Assembly: GCF_040649515.1 (NCBI RefSeq)
Contig: NZ_JBEZFP010000132.1
Coordinates: 1 to 25,749, forward strand
Direction: 5' to 3'
DNA: 25,749 nt
Source of the DNA: Yinghuangia elevatio
Lineage (GTDB): Bacteria; Actinomycetota; Actinomycetes; Streptomycetales; Streptomycetaceae
The notes below the pieces were generated by a model. That model worked only from the letters and a program-made list of their open reading frames with translations, was not told the origin of the DNA and did not search any database. Position 1 is the stretch's first letter, and each line of letters starts with the position of its first letter. Made by a program: the position numbers and the translations under genes. Shown piece by piece: positions 15,356 to 23,224 of this stretch.

Positions 15356-16702
15356 ATGGTCTTCGTCGGCATGCACGGCCAGTGGGGCCGGATCGACACC
15401 ACCCAGCCGGACCTGGGGTGCGGCCAGGACCGCGAGAGCATCTACAAGCCGAAGTCACCCGTACCGCTGACCTGTTACGACTGCGGCTGGCGCCTTCACC
15501 TGGTGCACCGGACCCACGGCCGGTACGACCTGTGGTTCCTGCGGCACGCCCCGCACGCACCCGACTGTGCGGCGAAAGCGGCCGGCGAAGGGCTGCAGCA
15601 CCACCTCCTCAAGCTCGACCTGGCCCACCACGCCCGCGCCGCGGGGTGGACCGCCGAGTTCGAAGTCGCCGCCCCCGACGGGTCCTGGCGCGCGGACGTG
15701 CTGGCCACTTCCCCGGACGGCGAGCGCCGCGTCGCCCTCGAAGCCCAGATGTCCGCCATCACCGTGACCGACATCGAAGCGCGCACCGGCCGCTACCGAG
15801 CGGCGGGCATCGAGGTGTGCTGGTTCACCGACCGCAAGACCGTGCCGTGGCTCGACTACGTGCCCTCGGTCCAGATAGCCCGGGTCGACGACGGCCCGGT
15901 CCAGGTCACCGCCGGCCCGGCCCGGTTCGTCCCCGAGTGGTGTGAGGACCGGGAGGACTGCGGCCTGTGCGCGTGCGCGGGCTGCGGGCCGGGCGTCGAC
16001 GGGCCGTTGCCCTGCGGCGGACACGGCACCTGGGCGATGGCGGGCCCCTTGCCTTTGGAACGGTTTGTCGCCGCGATCTGCGCAGACACCACCCGGCCCT
16101 ACCGCCTGCGGACCCAGGGTTGGGACGAGCACGGCCGATGGCGGTGGATCACCCGCGCCTACTTCGCGCTGGAAGACGAACAGGTCCGGGCCGAATCCCG
16201 GCGCCAGGAGGTGATCACTCGAAGGCTCGAACCCGAACGGCGTCAGGAGGCCCAGCACGCGGCGGGCGAGGACAACGACACCGCGGCCCAGGCCCACCAC
16301 GCGGCGATTCTGGCTCTGCTCCAGCGCCAGCGGGCGCTCATGAAGCCGGTGTTCGAGTTCGTCCGCCACGAGACCGGGGCGTTGCCGAAGGTCGCCGACG
16401 AGGGCAGTCCCGACTTCGCCATGGGCGTTCCTGTCTACGTCCGCGGTGCCCCGTACGCGGTCATCTGCCCCGTCGCCGGCCGCGTGACCCGGCTCCGCGA
16501 ACAGCTCGCCAAGGTCGTCTTCTTCGCGGCGACCGACCGCGAACGCTGGCGCATCGCCGCCCAGGCCGTCCCCGGTCAGCGCATCGAGGTCATCCAGGTC
16601 GACCACGCCCCGTCCGCGCCGGAAACGCCACAGCGGCGGGGTGACAGTGAATTCACCGTCAAGCAGGCGGTGAACCGGATGTTGGGGCTGGACCGGATGT
16701 AG
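15356..16702 (+). CDS. CoiA-like nuclease with zinc-binding N-terminus
   Basis: This 448-residue protein starts at ATG 15356, with GGGGGAG 6 bases upstream. An N-terminal zinc-finger-like part has C40, C43, H64/H67 and C71 (TCYDCGWRLHLVHR; RHAPHAPDC). It is followed by the core typical of competence protein CoiA: the helix LQHHLLKLDLAHHARAAGW (80-98), WRADVLATSP (111-120) and RRVALEAQMSAITVTDIEAR (124-143). Asp114, Glu129 and Gln131 fit the D...ExQ variant of the PD-(D/E)XK nuclease site. A second Cys cluster (CEDREDCGLCACAGC) may bind another zinc ion. The C-terminal 200 residues are helical and unfamiliar. CoiA proteins process incoming DNA in Gram-positive competence; here a nuclease role in DNA uptake, plasmid biology or defence is equally possible. 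Confidence 0.82.
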   Translation: MVFVGMHGQWGRIDTTQPDLGCGQDRESIYKPKSPVPLTCYDCGWRLHLVHRTHGRYDLWFLRHAPHAPDCAAKAAGEGLQHHLLKLDLAHHARAAGWTAEFEVAAPDGSWRADVLATSPDGERRVALEAQMSAITVTDIEARTGRYRAAGIEVCWFTDRKTVPWLDYVPSVQIARVDDGPVQVTAGPARFVPEWCEDREDCGLCACAGCGPGVDGPLPCGGHGTWAMAGPLPLERFVAAICADTTRPYRLRTQGWDEHGRWRWITRAYFALEDEQVRAESRRQEVITRRLEPERRQEAQHAAGEDNDTAAQAHHAAILALLQRQRALMKPVFEFVRHETGALPKVADEGSPDFAMGVPVYVRGAPYAVICPVAGRVTRLREQLAKVVFFAATDRERWRIAAQAVPGQRIEVIQVDHAPSAPETPQRRGDSEFTVKQAVNRMLGLDRM

Positions 16703-16812
16703 CAGACGCCGCGAGACCGACCTGCCGGGAGTGGTGCGGTGTCGGTGATGATGGCGCCACGGCCGGACTCCCGGCTCGTACGGCCACCCCAGGCACCGGC
16801 AAGGAGCACAGC

Positions 16813-17073
16813 ATGGACGACGACCCCGGCAAGACCTCGATGACCCCCGTCGGTCATGCGGACGCCTTGGTGCGGCAGTTTCTGGAGTCGTGCGTCGACC
16901 GGGTCACCGTCGCGCGCGCCGCCGATCCGGTCGACGAGGCCCTGGTGGGTCGGCTCCTCGAGTTGAACGCGACCGCACAACGCGACCGCCGCACGCTGCC
17001 GGACGCCGACGAGGAGGAGACAGCCCGTATCGCCGCCCGCTATCAGGCGCTCCTGGACGAATTCGAGAAGTAG
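16813..17073 (+). CDS. Small acidic helical hypothetical protein
   Basis: This 86-residue protein starts at ATG 16813 with an ideal AAGGAG 6 bases upstream. It is acidic and almost entirely helical (ALVRQFLESCVDRVTVAR, residues 19-36; EEETARIAARYQALLDEFEK, 67-86). It has no DNA-binding or membrane motif. It lies 110 bases after the CoiA-like gene on the same strand and may be cotranscribed; I do not recognise the family. Confidence 0.7.
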   Translation: MDDDPGKTSMTPVGHADALVRQFLESCVDRVTVARAADPVDEALVGRLLELNATAQRDRRTLPDADEEETARIAARYQALLDEFEK

Positions 17074-17255
17074 CCGACACCCGCGGTCTCTTCGAGGAAC
17101 GGAACACCCCCCCGAGCAGAACACGGACGTTCGCCCTGCTATTGCCATGGCGGGACGCATCCCCGAGTTGGTCTCGCGCCGCAACCGGTATTCATCGGTC
17201 GGGCAGGTGTCCTTGTGGCGGTGCCGGGCGGCCGTCCGCGCCCTCTGCAATCCGT

Positions 17256-17320
17256 GTCCGCCCTGGCGGCCGCGCGGATCCGGCAGGCTCGCCGGTCGTG
17301 CCGCGGCCGCCGAGGCGGAC
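17256..17320 (-). terminator. Long hairpin at the 3' end of the 17326-17598 gene
   Basis: GTCCGCC-ct-GGCGGCCGCG (17256-17274) pairs with CGCGGCCGCC-ga-GGCGGAC (17302-17320). That is 17 pairs with one symmetrical two-base internal loop. A small inner stem sits in the loop. It begins 5 bases beyond the minus-strand stop codon and also lies downstream of the converging 16813-17073 gene, so it may serve both. Confidence 0.7.
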
Positions 17321-17325
17321 GGCAA

Positions 17326-17598
17326 TCATCCGACCGGCCACCCCCCGACCATCACCCCGAGGACGGTGAGGACGAACACCACAGCTCCGGCGAAGACGGC
17401 GCCGGACTGGATGATGACGTCGGACCACCGCACCCGCTGGTGCCGCCGCAAAGCGGCGAAGACGGCGGTGACAAGGACGGCGAAGAGGAACACGCCCAAG
17501 GCGATCGCGGTGATCTCGGCACCGGTGGCGCCGGATGCGATCGCCGAAGAGGCCCCCCCACGCACCGATGTGCGTGGAAGGGCGATAGCGTCAGCCAT
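17326..17598 (-). CDS. Two-helix membrane protein with RRHQ-RWS motif
   Basis: This protein has 90 residues from ATG 17598, preceded by GGAG 10 bases upstream. An in-frame ATG at 17613 would add five residues but has no ribosome binding site. After a Ser/Ala-rich start there are two transmembrane segments, about 28-50 (EITAIALGVFLFAVLVTAVF) and 64-85 (SGAVFAGAVVFVLTVLGVM), joined by a basic turn ALRRHQRVRWSD (49-60). The same turn, RRHQ-x2-RWS with similar spacing of the two helices, occurs in the 24389-24643 protein, so the two are probably paralogues of an undescribed small membrane family. Function unknown. Confidence 0.7.
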   Translation of the reverse strand: MADAIALPRTSVRGGASSAIASGATGAEITAIALGVFLFAVLVTAVFAALRRHQRVRWSDVIIQSGAVFAGAVVFVLTVLGVMVGGWPVG

Positions 17599-17916
17599 AG
17601 CGGCTCGCTCCATACCCGAGTAGTCGCAGATGTAGGAGACCGCTCGGCACTTCGTTTCCCGCGACGCCGGGCGGTCCCCGCAAACGCTACTCGCGCCAGG
17701 CGACCAACCCTGTCGTTCCCCGCCCGTTTACCCCGCTCGGGGCACTGGATACCCACCCGACGCGGTAACCGGATCGAGTGAAAGCACGCCGGGCGATGTA
17801 GCTGGATCGGACGAAAAGCGGCGTTTCCCGGCGTGACCCCCTCTGCGAGTCTGCTAATCGTGCGCGACGCCGGCACACGCACACGATCTCGAACCTGAGC
17901 GCCTCGGCTCTGCCGG
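17599..17916. other. Intergenic stretch without a supported gene
   Basis: About 318 bases between two minus-strand genes. No frame has a start signal; I see no strong hairpin. It should hold the promoter of the 17326-17598 gene and the end of the zeta-like transcript. Confidence 0.45.
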
Positions 17917-19752
17917 TCAGGCGGTGGCACGACGGGCGGGCAGCGCTGCCGCGCTGTGCACACGAGCCACGGCGGCAGGCCGCCATCGTGCCGGCAGCAG
18001 CGGGCGCGCCAACCGGGCGATGTCGTGCAGATCGGTCCGATACTGCGGCATCGCCGCGAACAGCCACCGCTGCGCCGCGGCGTACCGACCGGCTTCCTCG
18101 TCGGTGTAGGGGCGGTGGTGTTCCGCGAGCAGCACCGCCGCCGCACGGGCAGGGCGGCCCCAACGCCCTGACAGGCTTCGGGCGTTGCGGTAGACGGCGG
18201 TGTGGTCGCGGCGCATCACGGTGACGGCGTCGACCAGGTGCTCGGCTTCGGCGGCCGCCACCAGCTCGGGCAGCACGGCCAGGGCCGCGGCGTGGTCGGC
18301 CGGGTCGAGGTAAGCGGCGGGGCCGGTGCGGGACAGCAGCGCGTACCGTGCAGCGGCGTGCTGGCGGCTGTCGGTCGGCCGCACCCCCAGTACCAGCAGC
18401 TCGACCCGGTACCCGGCCGCGCGGTCGGCGGCCACGTTCGCCCGGAACGCGCCGACGCTGTCGGGGACAAGTTCGACGACCATGTCGCCGCGGTGCTCCC
18501 GCACCCGGGCCTCCGCCATCCGCTGCCAGGCCTGGCTGTCGGCCCGCACCCGGACGTGTGCACGGCGCGGGTCCTCCTGCATCAGGCGCCGGGTGTCCGG
18601 GTGCGAGGCGGCGAAGGCCCCGGTGTCGAGGCCGATCGGGTCGCGGTGCCGCAGCGCGCGACGCACCAGCTGCCCGGCGTCGAAATGGCCTGCGCCGTCC
18701 TGGCCGACCACATAGGTGACCAGGGGATCGTGGTGGGGGGTGATGTCGTCCAGCCAGCCGGGGACGACGAGGTTGTCCCAGATCCACCGGAACTCGTCGG
18801 CGGACAGCCGGTGGTAGTCGACCCCGGGCGCGCTCAGGATCGGCTGCGCGATGCGGCGCACCGGCTCGGCGAGCGCCGCCGCGCGTTCGACGTCCCGCTG
18901 CACCGCCAGCCGCCGGTCTCCGGAAACCTCGCGGTGCACCCGCCGGTCCGCATCCGCCAAAGCGCGCCGAAACAGGGCGGTCTCCCGGGCCGACCACGGG
19001 CGCCGGTGCTCGGCCTCGACCGCGACCACCGCGCCTGGTTCCTCGGTCCACGACCCTGCGGTGTTCAGGTGGTTCGCGTACAGCACGGCGCCGTCACGCC
19101 GTACGACCGTGATCCGGTCGACCAGACACTCGGCTTCGACCGCAGCGAGGGTCACCAGCATCGCGGCGACGCAGCCGTCGTGGTTCTCCCACGACACCCA
19201 CCGGCCGCCGCCGTCCTCGGTATCGGTGTTCAGGTAGCGGTCCACGATGCCCAGCGCGCTCGCCGCCGGCGGCGTCGCGACCACGACCAGGTCGACCCGC
19301 TGGCGCACCGCGCGGTACGCGGCAGACGCGGCCCGAACCTCCGCGACGTCGGCCAGCGCCGTCTCCACCACCGCGTCCAGCCGATGCGCGCGAACGTGGT
19401 CCTCGACCGCGGCCTGCCAGCGGCGCACGTCCAGGCGGACCCCGGCTCCGGCGAGTCGCACATCAGCCGCCAGGAGCGCCGCGTAGTGCGGGTGCTCGGA
19501 CTTGTACAGGTCGCTGCACACCCGCACGACCGGCCCCCGCACCTCGAGCACGGCCTGGAGCAGATCGCCGGTGACCGTCTTGCCCGCACCGGGCTGGCCT
19601 GCGACCAACACGGCCACCGGCTGCGGATGCGCGGACGCCGCAGTCGTCCACGTCGGCAGGATGCGCGTCGCCAGGATGTGCCGGTTCAAGTTGGTAGGTA
19701 ACGCAGCGCCCGCTTGTGGCCCCGGGCCGGTGTCTTCCCCGTCAGACAACAT
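17917..19752 (-). CDS. Tandem zeta-toxin-like kinase, second kinase site degenerate
   Basis: This protein has 611 residues if it starts at ATG 19752; ATG 19776 is also in frame, and neither has a good ribosome binding site, so a leaderless start is possible. Domain 1 is a zeta-type P-loop kinase. It has Walker A GQPGAGKT (52-59), then CSDLYKSEHPHYAALL (79-94) matching the zeta D-x2-R/K-x2-HP-x-Y element, and VVETALADVAEVR (128-140). Domain 2 (about 343-540) repeats this architecture, but its P-loop is GQDGAGHF (350-357): the Lys is replaced by His, although LDTGAFAASHP is kept. The duplication is plain: VDRITVVRRDGAVLY (211-225) against VDAVTVMRRDHTAVY (507-521), and AEHRRPWSARE against AEHHRPYTDEE. 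Zeta enzymes phosphorylate UDP-N-acetylglucosamine and poison wall synthesis. No epsilon-type antitoxin is adjacent; domain 2 might act as an inhibitory or regulatory half. Confidence 0.82.
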   Translation of the reverse strand: MLSDGEDTGPGPQAGAALPTNLNRHILATRILPTWTTAASAHPQPVAVLVAGQPGAGKTVTGDLLQAVLEVRGPVVRVCSDLYKSEHPHYAALLAADVRLAGAGVRLDVRRWQAAVEDHVRAHRLDAVVETALADVAEVRAASAAYRAVRQRVDLVVVATPPAASALGIVDRYLNTDTEDGGGRWVSWENHDGCVAAMLVTLAAVEAECLVDRITVVRRDGAVLYANHLNTAGSWTEEPGAVVAVEAEHRRPWSARETALFRRALADADRRVHREVSGDRRLAVQRDVERAAALAEPVRRIAQPILSAPGVDYHRLSADEFRWIWDNLVVPGWLDDITPHHDPLVTYVVGQDGAGHFDAGQLVRRALRHRDPIGLDTGAFAASHPDTRRLMQEDPRRAHVRVRADSQAWQRMAEARVREHRGDMVVELVPDSVGAFRANVAADRAAGYRVELLVLGVRPTDSRQHAAARYALLSRTGPAAYLDPADHAAALAVLPELVAAAEAEHLVDAVTVMRRDHTAVYRNARSLSGRWGRPARAAAVLLAEHHRPYTDEEAGRYAAAQRWLFAAMPQYRTDLHDIARLARPLLPARWRPAAVARVHSAAALPARRATA

Positions 19753-19810
19753 GGGGAAATTCAAGCGGTAATCCATGAGTAATTTCAAGCGGCAATCTAA
19801 GAGGTAATCC
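19751..19810. repeat. Iteron-like direct repeats between the zeta-like gene and tap
   Basis: A 12-base core AAGCGGTAATCC occurs three times in direct orientation: 19763-19774 exactly, 19787-19798 as AAGCGGCAATCT and 19799-19810 as AAGAGGTAATCC. The first two are part of 24-base repeats (19751-19774, 19775-19798) that match at most positions. The tract is AT-richer than its surroundings and lies at the shared promoter region of two divergent genes, ending 27 bases before the tap start. It could be a binding site for the Tap helix-turn-helix or a replication iteron. Confidence 0.7.
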
Positions 19811-19837
19811 GTGATAGGGTCTGGGCGGAGGTGAAGC

Positions 19838-21928
19838 ATGCCAACTGAGGACGAGCTCTTCGCGGCCGTGGACGCCCTGCTGGCTGGCGGCCCGGAACTG
19901 CCGCCCCCGGGCGAACGCGCCCGCCTGCGTGAAGCCGCCGGCGTAACCCAGGCACGGCTGGCTGAGGCCCTGCAGTCCACGCTCAAGACCGTGCGGAACT
20001 GGGAGACGGGCGCATCAGAGCCCCGGCCCCCGCGCCGCGAGGCGTACCTGCGCCTACTGGACGGCTGGGCGGAGCGCTACCCCGCCCCGGAACCCGCGCC
20101 GGAGATCCCGCCGACGTTCGCGGCCGCCCCGCCAGTTCCCGCGGCACCCGCCGAGGACACCGCGTCCGCCGCCACGACGTCGCGCCGCCCAGCCCGCAAG
20201 ACCGCCCCCGCGCCCACCACCACGGCGGCCGCGGGCGGCAAGTACCCGCACGGCCCGCTTCTCGTGCTGGACGGGGACGGCACCGCGTACGGCGTCGGCG
20301 GCATCATGCTCGACTGCCCGGCGACCACGGTGCCGGAGCTGGTGGAGTGGACGCTGTCCGAGGCCGGGATCGGCGCCGAGCGGCTGCACCACCACGGCCG
20401 GGACTCGGATCCGCTGGTCGTGCTGACGGAGTCGGCCGCGGTCCGGCTCGGTCTCCCGGCCCGCCTGGAAGGTGCCGAAGCCCGCCGGGGTCTGCGTCTG
20501 CCCGACGACCACCCGGTGGTCAAGCAGGTCGCCAAAGCGCGGTGGCAGTTGACCAAGCGCGGGTTCGGGCCGTGGGCGCGGATCTACCGCCCGGCCAAGG
20601 GCAGCCAGCGCACCTGCGTGCAGCTGGCGATCCTGTCGTGGGACGCCCTGGACTCCCGCGCCTGGTCCGACGCCGGCGACCTGCCCGCGCCCGAAGTCGC
20701 CCGCATCCTCGGCGTCTACGCCGAACGCGTGCTCACCCCGCGCGGGTCGACCGCGGTGTGCGGGCTGGAGCTGATGACCGCGCTGCGCCCGCCCACCCGC
20801 GCGGCCCGGGACGAGACCGGCGTCAAGGAATGGGTGCAGACGACCAACAAGGGCGCGCTCACCGCTGCGGTCGACCCGGCCCCGCCGGAGGCGCCGACCG
20901 AGCACCCCGTCGCGCAGGGCTGGGACCGCGGGTTCTTGGACGAGGAGGCGTACCAGTGGGTGCGCCCCGTGGAACTCCTCCAGGACGCCGAGTGTCTGCT
21001 GCCCTGGGCGGTCGGCCTGGACATCAACACGGCGTTCCTTGCGGCCGCGTCGCGGATGAACGTCGGCCTGGGCGCGCCGGCCCACCTGGTGGCGCCGGCC
21101 TTCGACAAGAAGGTGCCGGGCTCGTGGCTGGTCGACCTGTCCGGCGTCGAGATCGACCCGCGCCTCCCGTCGCCGTTCACCCCGACCGGCAAGCGACCCG
21201 AGGGCCCGGCCTGGTACGCCACCCCCACGGTCGCCTACGCCGAGGAACTGGGCGCGCGTGTGCGGCCGTTGGAGGCGTTCGTCCGTCCCGAGACAGGCGC
21301 GTACCTAGACCCGTGGCACGACCGGCTCAAGACGGCGTACCTGGCGACCATGGCCGACCTCGGCGTCCCGATTCCCAAGGACGGCAAGGACGTCGTCGAC
21401 GAACGCGACTTCCTCGCCGCGATGGAGCACCACAAGGCCGTCGACCCGGGCATGGCCGCGGTGCTGTCCGCGATCAAGGCGACCGTGAAGGGCGGCATCG
21501 GCAAGCTGAGGGAGCGGCCGCAGGGCCGGCACTACCGCGAGGGCGAGCGCTGGGGCGCGCTGGAGCGCCCGACGTGGCGGCCGGACATCCGCGCGGCGAT
21601 CATCTCCAAGGCCCGGGTGAACATGCACCGGAAGATGGCCAAGACCGCCGAGGCCACCGGCCGTTATCCGCTCGCGGTGCTGTCTGACTGCGTTGTCTAC
21701 GCCAGCCCCGAGCCCACCCCGCTGGGCTTCCTGCCGCTCACCGACGCCGACCACAAGCTGGGCGCCGGTCACGTGCTGCCCGGCAGCTTCCGGCTGGGTG
21801 CGACACCGGGCCTGGCCAAGGTGGAGGGCGTCCAGGAGCTGCTGACGGTCATCGACCAGATGGAGCAGGGGCTGAACCCTGCCAGGCACATCAAGGGCGG
21901 CGACGCCGTCCTGGACGAGGGGGAGTAG
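19838..21928 (+). CDS. tap: Telomere-associated protein Tap
   Basis: This 696-residue protein starts at ATG 19838, with GGAGGTG about 5 bases upstream. An XRE-type helix-turn-helix lies at about 27-80 (LREAAGVTQARLAEALQSTL; TVRNWETGASEPRPPRREAY), followed by a Pro/Ala-rich linker to about 135. The large C-terminal part begins with GPLLVLDGDGTAYGVGG and includes LPWAVGLDINTAFLAAASRM, features I recall from Tap of Streptomyces linear replicons. Tap binds the folded 3' overhang of the telomere and brings in the terminal protein Tpg for end patching. The next gene is tpg, 4 bases on, which makes the assignment strong. Expression may be controlled through the repeats directly upstream. Length is close to that of known Tap proteins. 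Confidence 0.9.
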   Translation: MPTEDELFAAVDALLAGGPELPPPGERARLREAAGVTQARLAEALQSTLKTVRNWETGASEPRPPRREAYLRLLDGWAERYPAPEPAPEIPPTFAAAPPVPAAPAEDTASAATTSRRPARKTAPAPTTTAAAGGKYPHGPLLVLDGDGTAYGVGGIMLDCPATTVPELVEWTLSEAGIGAERLHHHGRDSDPLVVLTESAAVRLGLPARLEGAEARRGLRLPDDHPVVKQVAKARWQLTKRGFGPWARIYRPAKGSQRTCVQLAILSWDALDSRAWSDAGDLPAPEVARILGVYAERVLTPRGSTAVCGLELMTALRPPTRAARDETGVKEWVQTTNKGALTAAVDPAPPEAPTEHPVAQGWDRGFLDEEAYQWVRPVELLQDAECLLPWAVGLDINTAFLAAASRMNVGLGAPAHLVAPAFDKKVPGSWLVDLSGVEIDPRLPSPFTPTGKRPEGPAWYATPTVAYAEELGARVRPLEAFVRPETGAYLDPWHDRLKTAYLATMADLGVPIPKDGKDVVDERDFLAAMEHHKAVDPGMAAVLSAIKATVKGGIGKLRERPQGRHYREGERWGALERPTWRPDIRAAIISKARVNMHRKMAKTAEATGRYPLAVLSDCVVYASPEPTPLGFLPLTDADHKLGAGHVLPGSFRLGATPGLAKVEGVQELLTVIDQMEQGLNPARHIKGGDAVLDEGE

Positions 21929-21932
21929 CCCG

Positions 21933-22487
21933 ATGGGGGAGATCGACGAGGCCCTGGACCGTGCGGGGTACGAGCAGGTCACCAAGGACCCGCCCAAGAC
22001 CCCGGCGGCGCGGTTCCGGCTGCTCATGAAGGCGGAGCGCGGCTCCACGCGGGCCGTGGCGGCACGCCTGGGCGTCTCGCAGCGCACGGTGGAGCGCTAC
22101 CTCGCCGGGACCCGCAAGCACCCCCGCAAGCCCCTCCTGGACGCCCTGGAGCGGGAGGTCCGCAAGTCCTGGCAACCCCGGGTCCGCAAGCGCGCCCGCC
22201 GCCAAGCCGCAGCGGGCGGGATCACGGTGGAGCTGCGCGGCCGGTTCGGCTACTCCTCGGCGGCCGGGTCCACCGACGACCCCCGGATGCGGCGTCTGAC
22301 CCAGCATCTCCCTGGCGAATACGCTGCGCGACTGCTCGAAGCGCAGGACGCGGGAGCCACCGACCGTGAACTTCGCGCGATCGTCGCGGAAGGACTTCAA
22401 GTGGTGTATTTCAAGGACGGCGGAAACCGCGCCAATGGCCTGGAAGTCGAATTGCTGGACATCGACTTCTTCGACGCCTCTTTCTGA
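21933..22487 (+). CDS. tpg: Terminal protein Tpg of linear replicons
   Basis: This 184-residue protein starts at ATG 21933, 4 bases after the tap stop, using a GAGGGGGAG that overlaps the end of tap. The start MGEIDEALDRAGYEQVTKDP and the helix-turn-helix RAVAARLGVSQRTVERYLAG (40-59) followed by TRKHPRK are characteristic of Streptomyces Tpg. The middle GRFGYSSAAGSTDDPRMRRL (103-122) contains Thr114, which coincides in number with the threonine I recall as the DNA-linking residue of S. coelicolor Tpg. Tpg becomes covalently bound to the 5' ends and primes telomere completion. The C-terminus (VVYFKDGGNRANGLEVELLD) is complete, so this copy looks functional. Confidence 0.93.
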   Translation: MGEIDEALDRAGYEQVTKDPPKTPAARFRLLMKAERGSTRAVAARLGVSQRTVERYLAGTRKHPRKPLLDALEREVRKSWQPRVRKRARRQAAAGGITVELRGRFGYSSAAGSTDDPRMRRLTQHLPGEYAARLLEAQDAGATDRELRAIVAEGLQVVYFKDGGNRANGLEVELLDIDFFDASF

Positions 22488-22660
22488 AGGCAGAACGCCG
22501 CATCGGACCGGCCGTCAACCTGGGCACGGAAATCGCTGACGGCCGGAAATCCCGGCGAATATCCGGAAGAATCGAAGGCACACGGCGCGCCGCGGTCAGC
22601 GGACACGGCCCCGCTCCAGGGGTGACACTGGCCAAGCGCACCGGAGGAGGTGAAGGGACC

Positions 22661-23224
22661 GTGAGTGTTACCGCTGCCGAGCACCACGGGCCGTGGACGC
22701 TGGACGACGTCCTGGCCCTGCCCGAAGACCCGCGCAACCGCTACGAGCTGGTGGGCGGTGCGCTGCTCATGAGCCCCAGCCCCGGCGTCCCGCACCAGCG
22801 CGCCAGCCACCGCCTGCACGTCCTCCTGGCGGCCGCCGTCGAAAAGGCCGGCGCCCCGTACGAGGTCCTGGAGGCCGTCAACGTCGTCGTCCCCGACGGG
22901 CTGTTCATCCCGGACCTGGTCGTCGCCGACGCGGACGCCGCGGCCGCCGCCGACACGACGCTGCGCGCCGACGACGTCGTCCTGGTCGTGGAGATCGCCT
23001 CCCCGTCGACTCGCGTCTCCGACCGGAAGATGAAGCCCGCGCTGTACGCCGCGGCCGGCATCCCGCACTACTGGCGCCTCGAGCTCGAACCCGCCCCGCG
23101 GCTGTACCTCGGCACCCTGGACCGCGGCACCTACACCGACCGTCTCGTCCAGGCCTGCCAGACCACCGCGCTCACCGAGCCGTTCCCCTTCGATGTCGAC
23201 CCCGCCCGGATCGCTCGGCGCTGA
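22661..23224 (+). CDS. Uma2-family PD-(D/E)XK nuclease (DUF820)
   Basis: This 187-residue protein starts at GTG 22661, with GGAGGAGGTGAAGGGA directly upstream; an earlier in-frame ATG lies before that signal. Family marks are PRNRYELVGGALLMSPSPGV (24-43), FIPDLVVAD (82-90), VLVVEIASPSTRVSDRKMK (107-125) and the end ALYAAAGIPHYWRLE. Glu29, Asp85, Glu111 and Lys125 fit the restriction-endonuclease-like site. Uma2 proteins are widespread, often in many copies, and their substrates are unknown; Streptomyces has large numbers of them. The stop codon abuts that of the converging gene, giving TGATCA. A degraded second copy lies at 24743-24840. Confidence 0.9.
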   Translation: MSVTAAEHHGPWTLDDVLALPEDPRNRYELVGGALLMSPSPGVPHQRASHRLHVLLAAAVEKAGAPYEVLEAVNVVVPDGLFIPDLVVADADAAAAADTTLRADDVVLVVEIASPSTRVSDRKMKPALYAAAGIPHYWRLELEPAPRLYLGTLDRGTYTDRLVQACQTTALTEPFPFDVDPARIARR

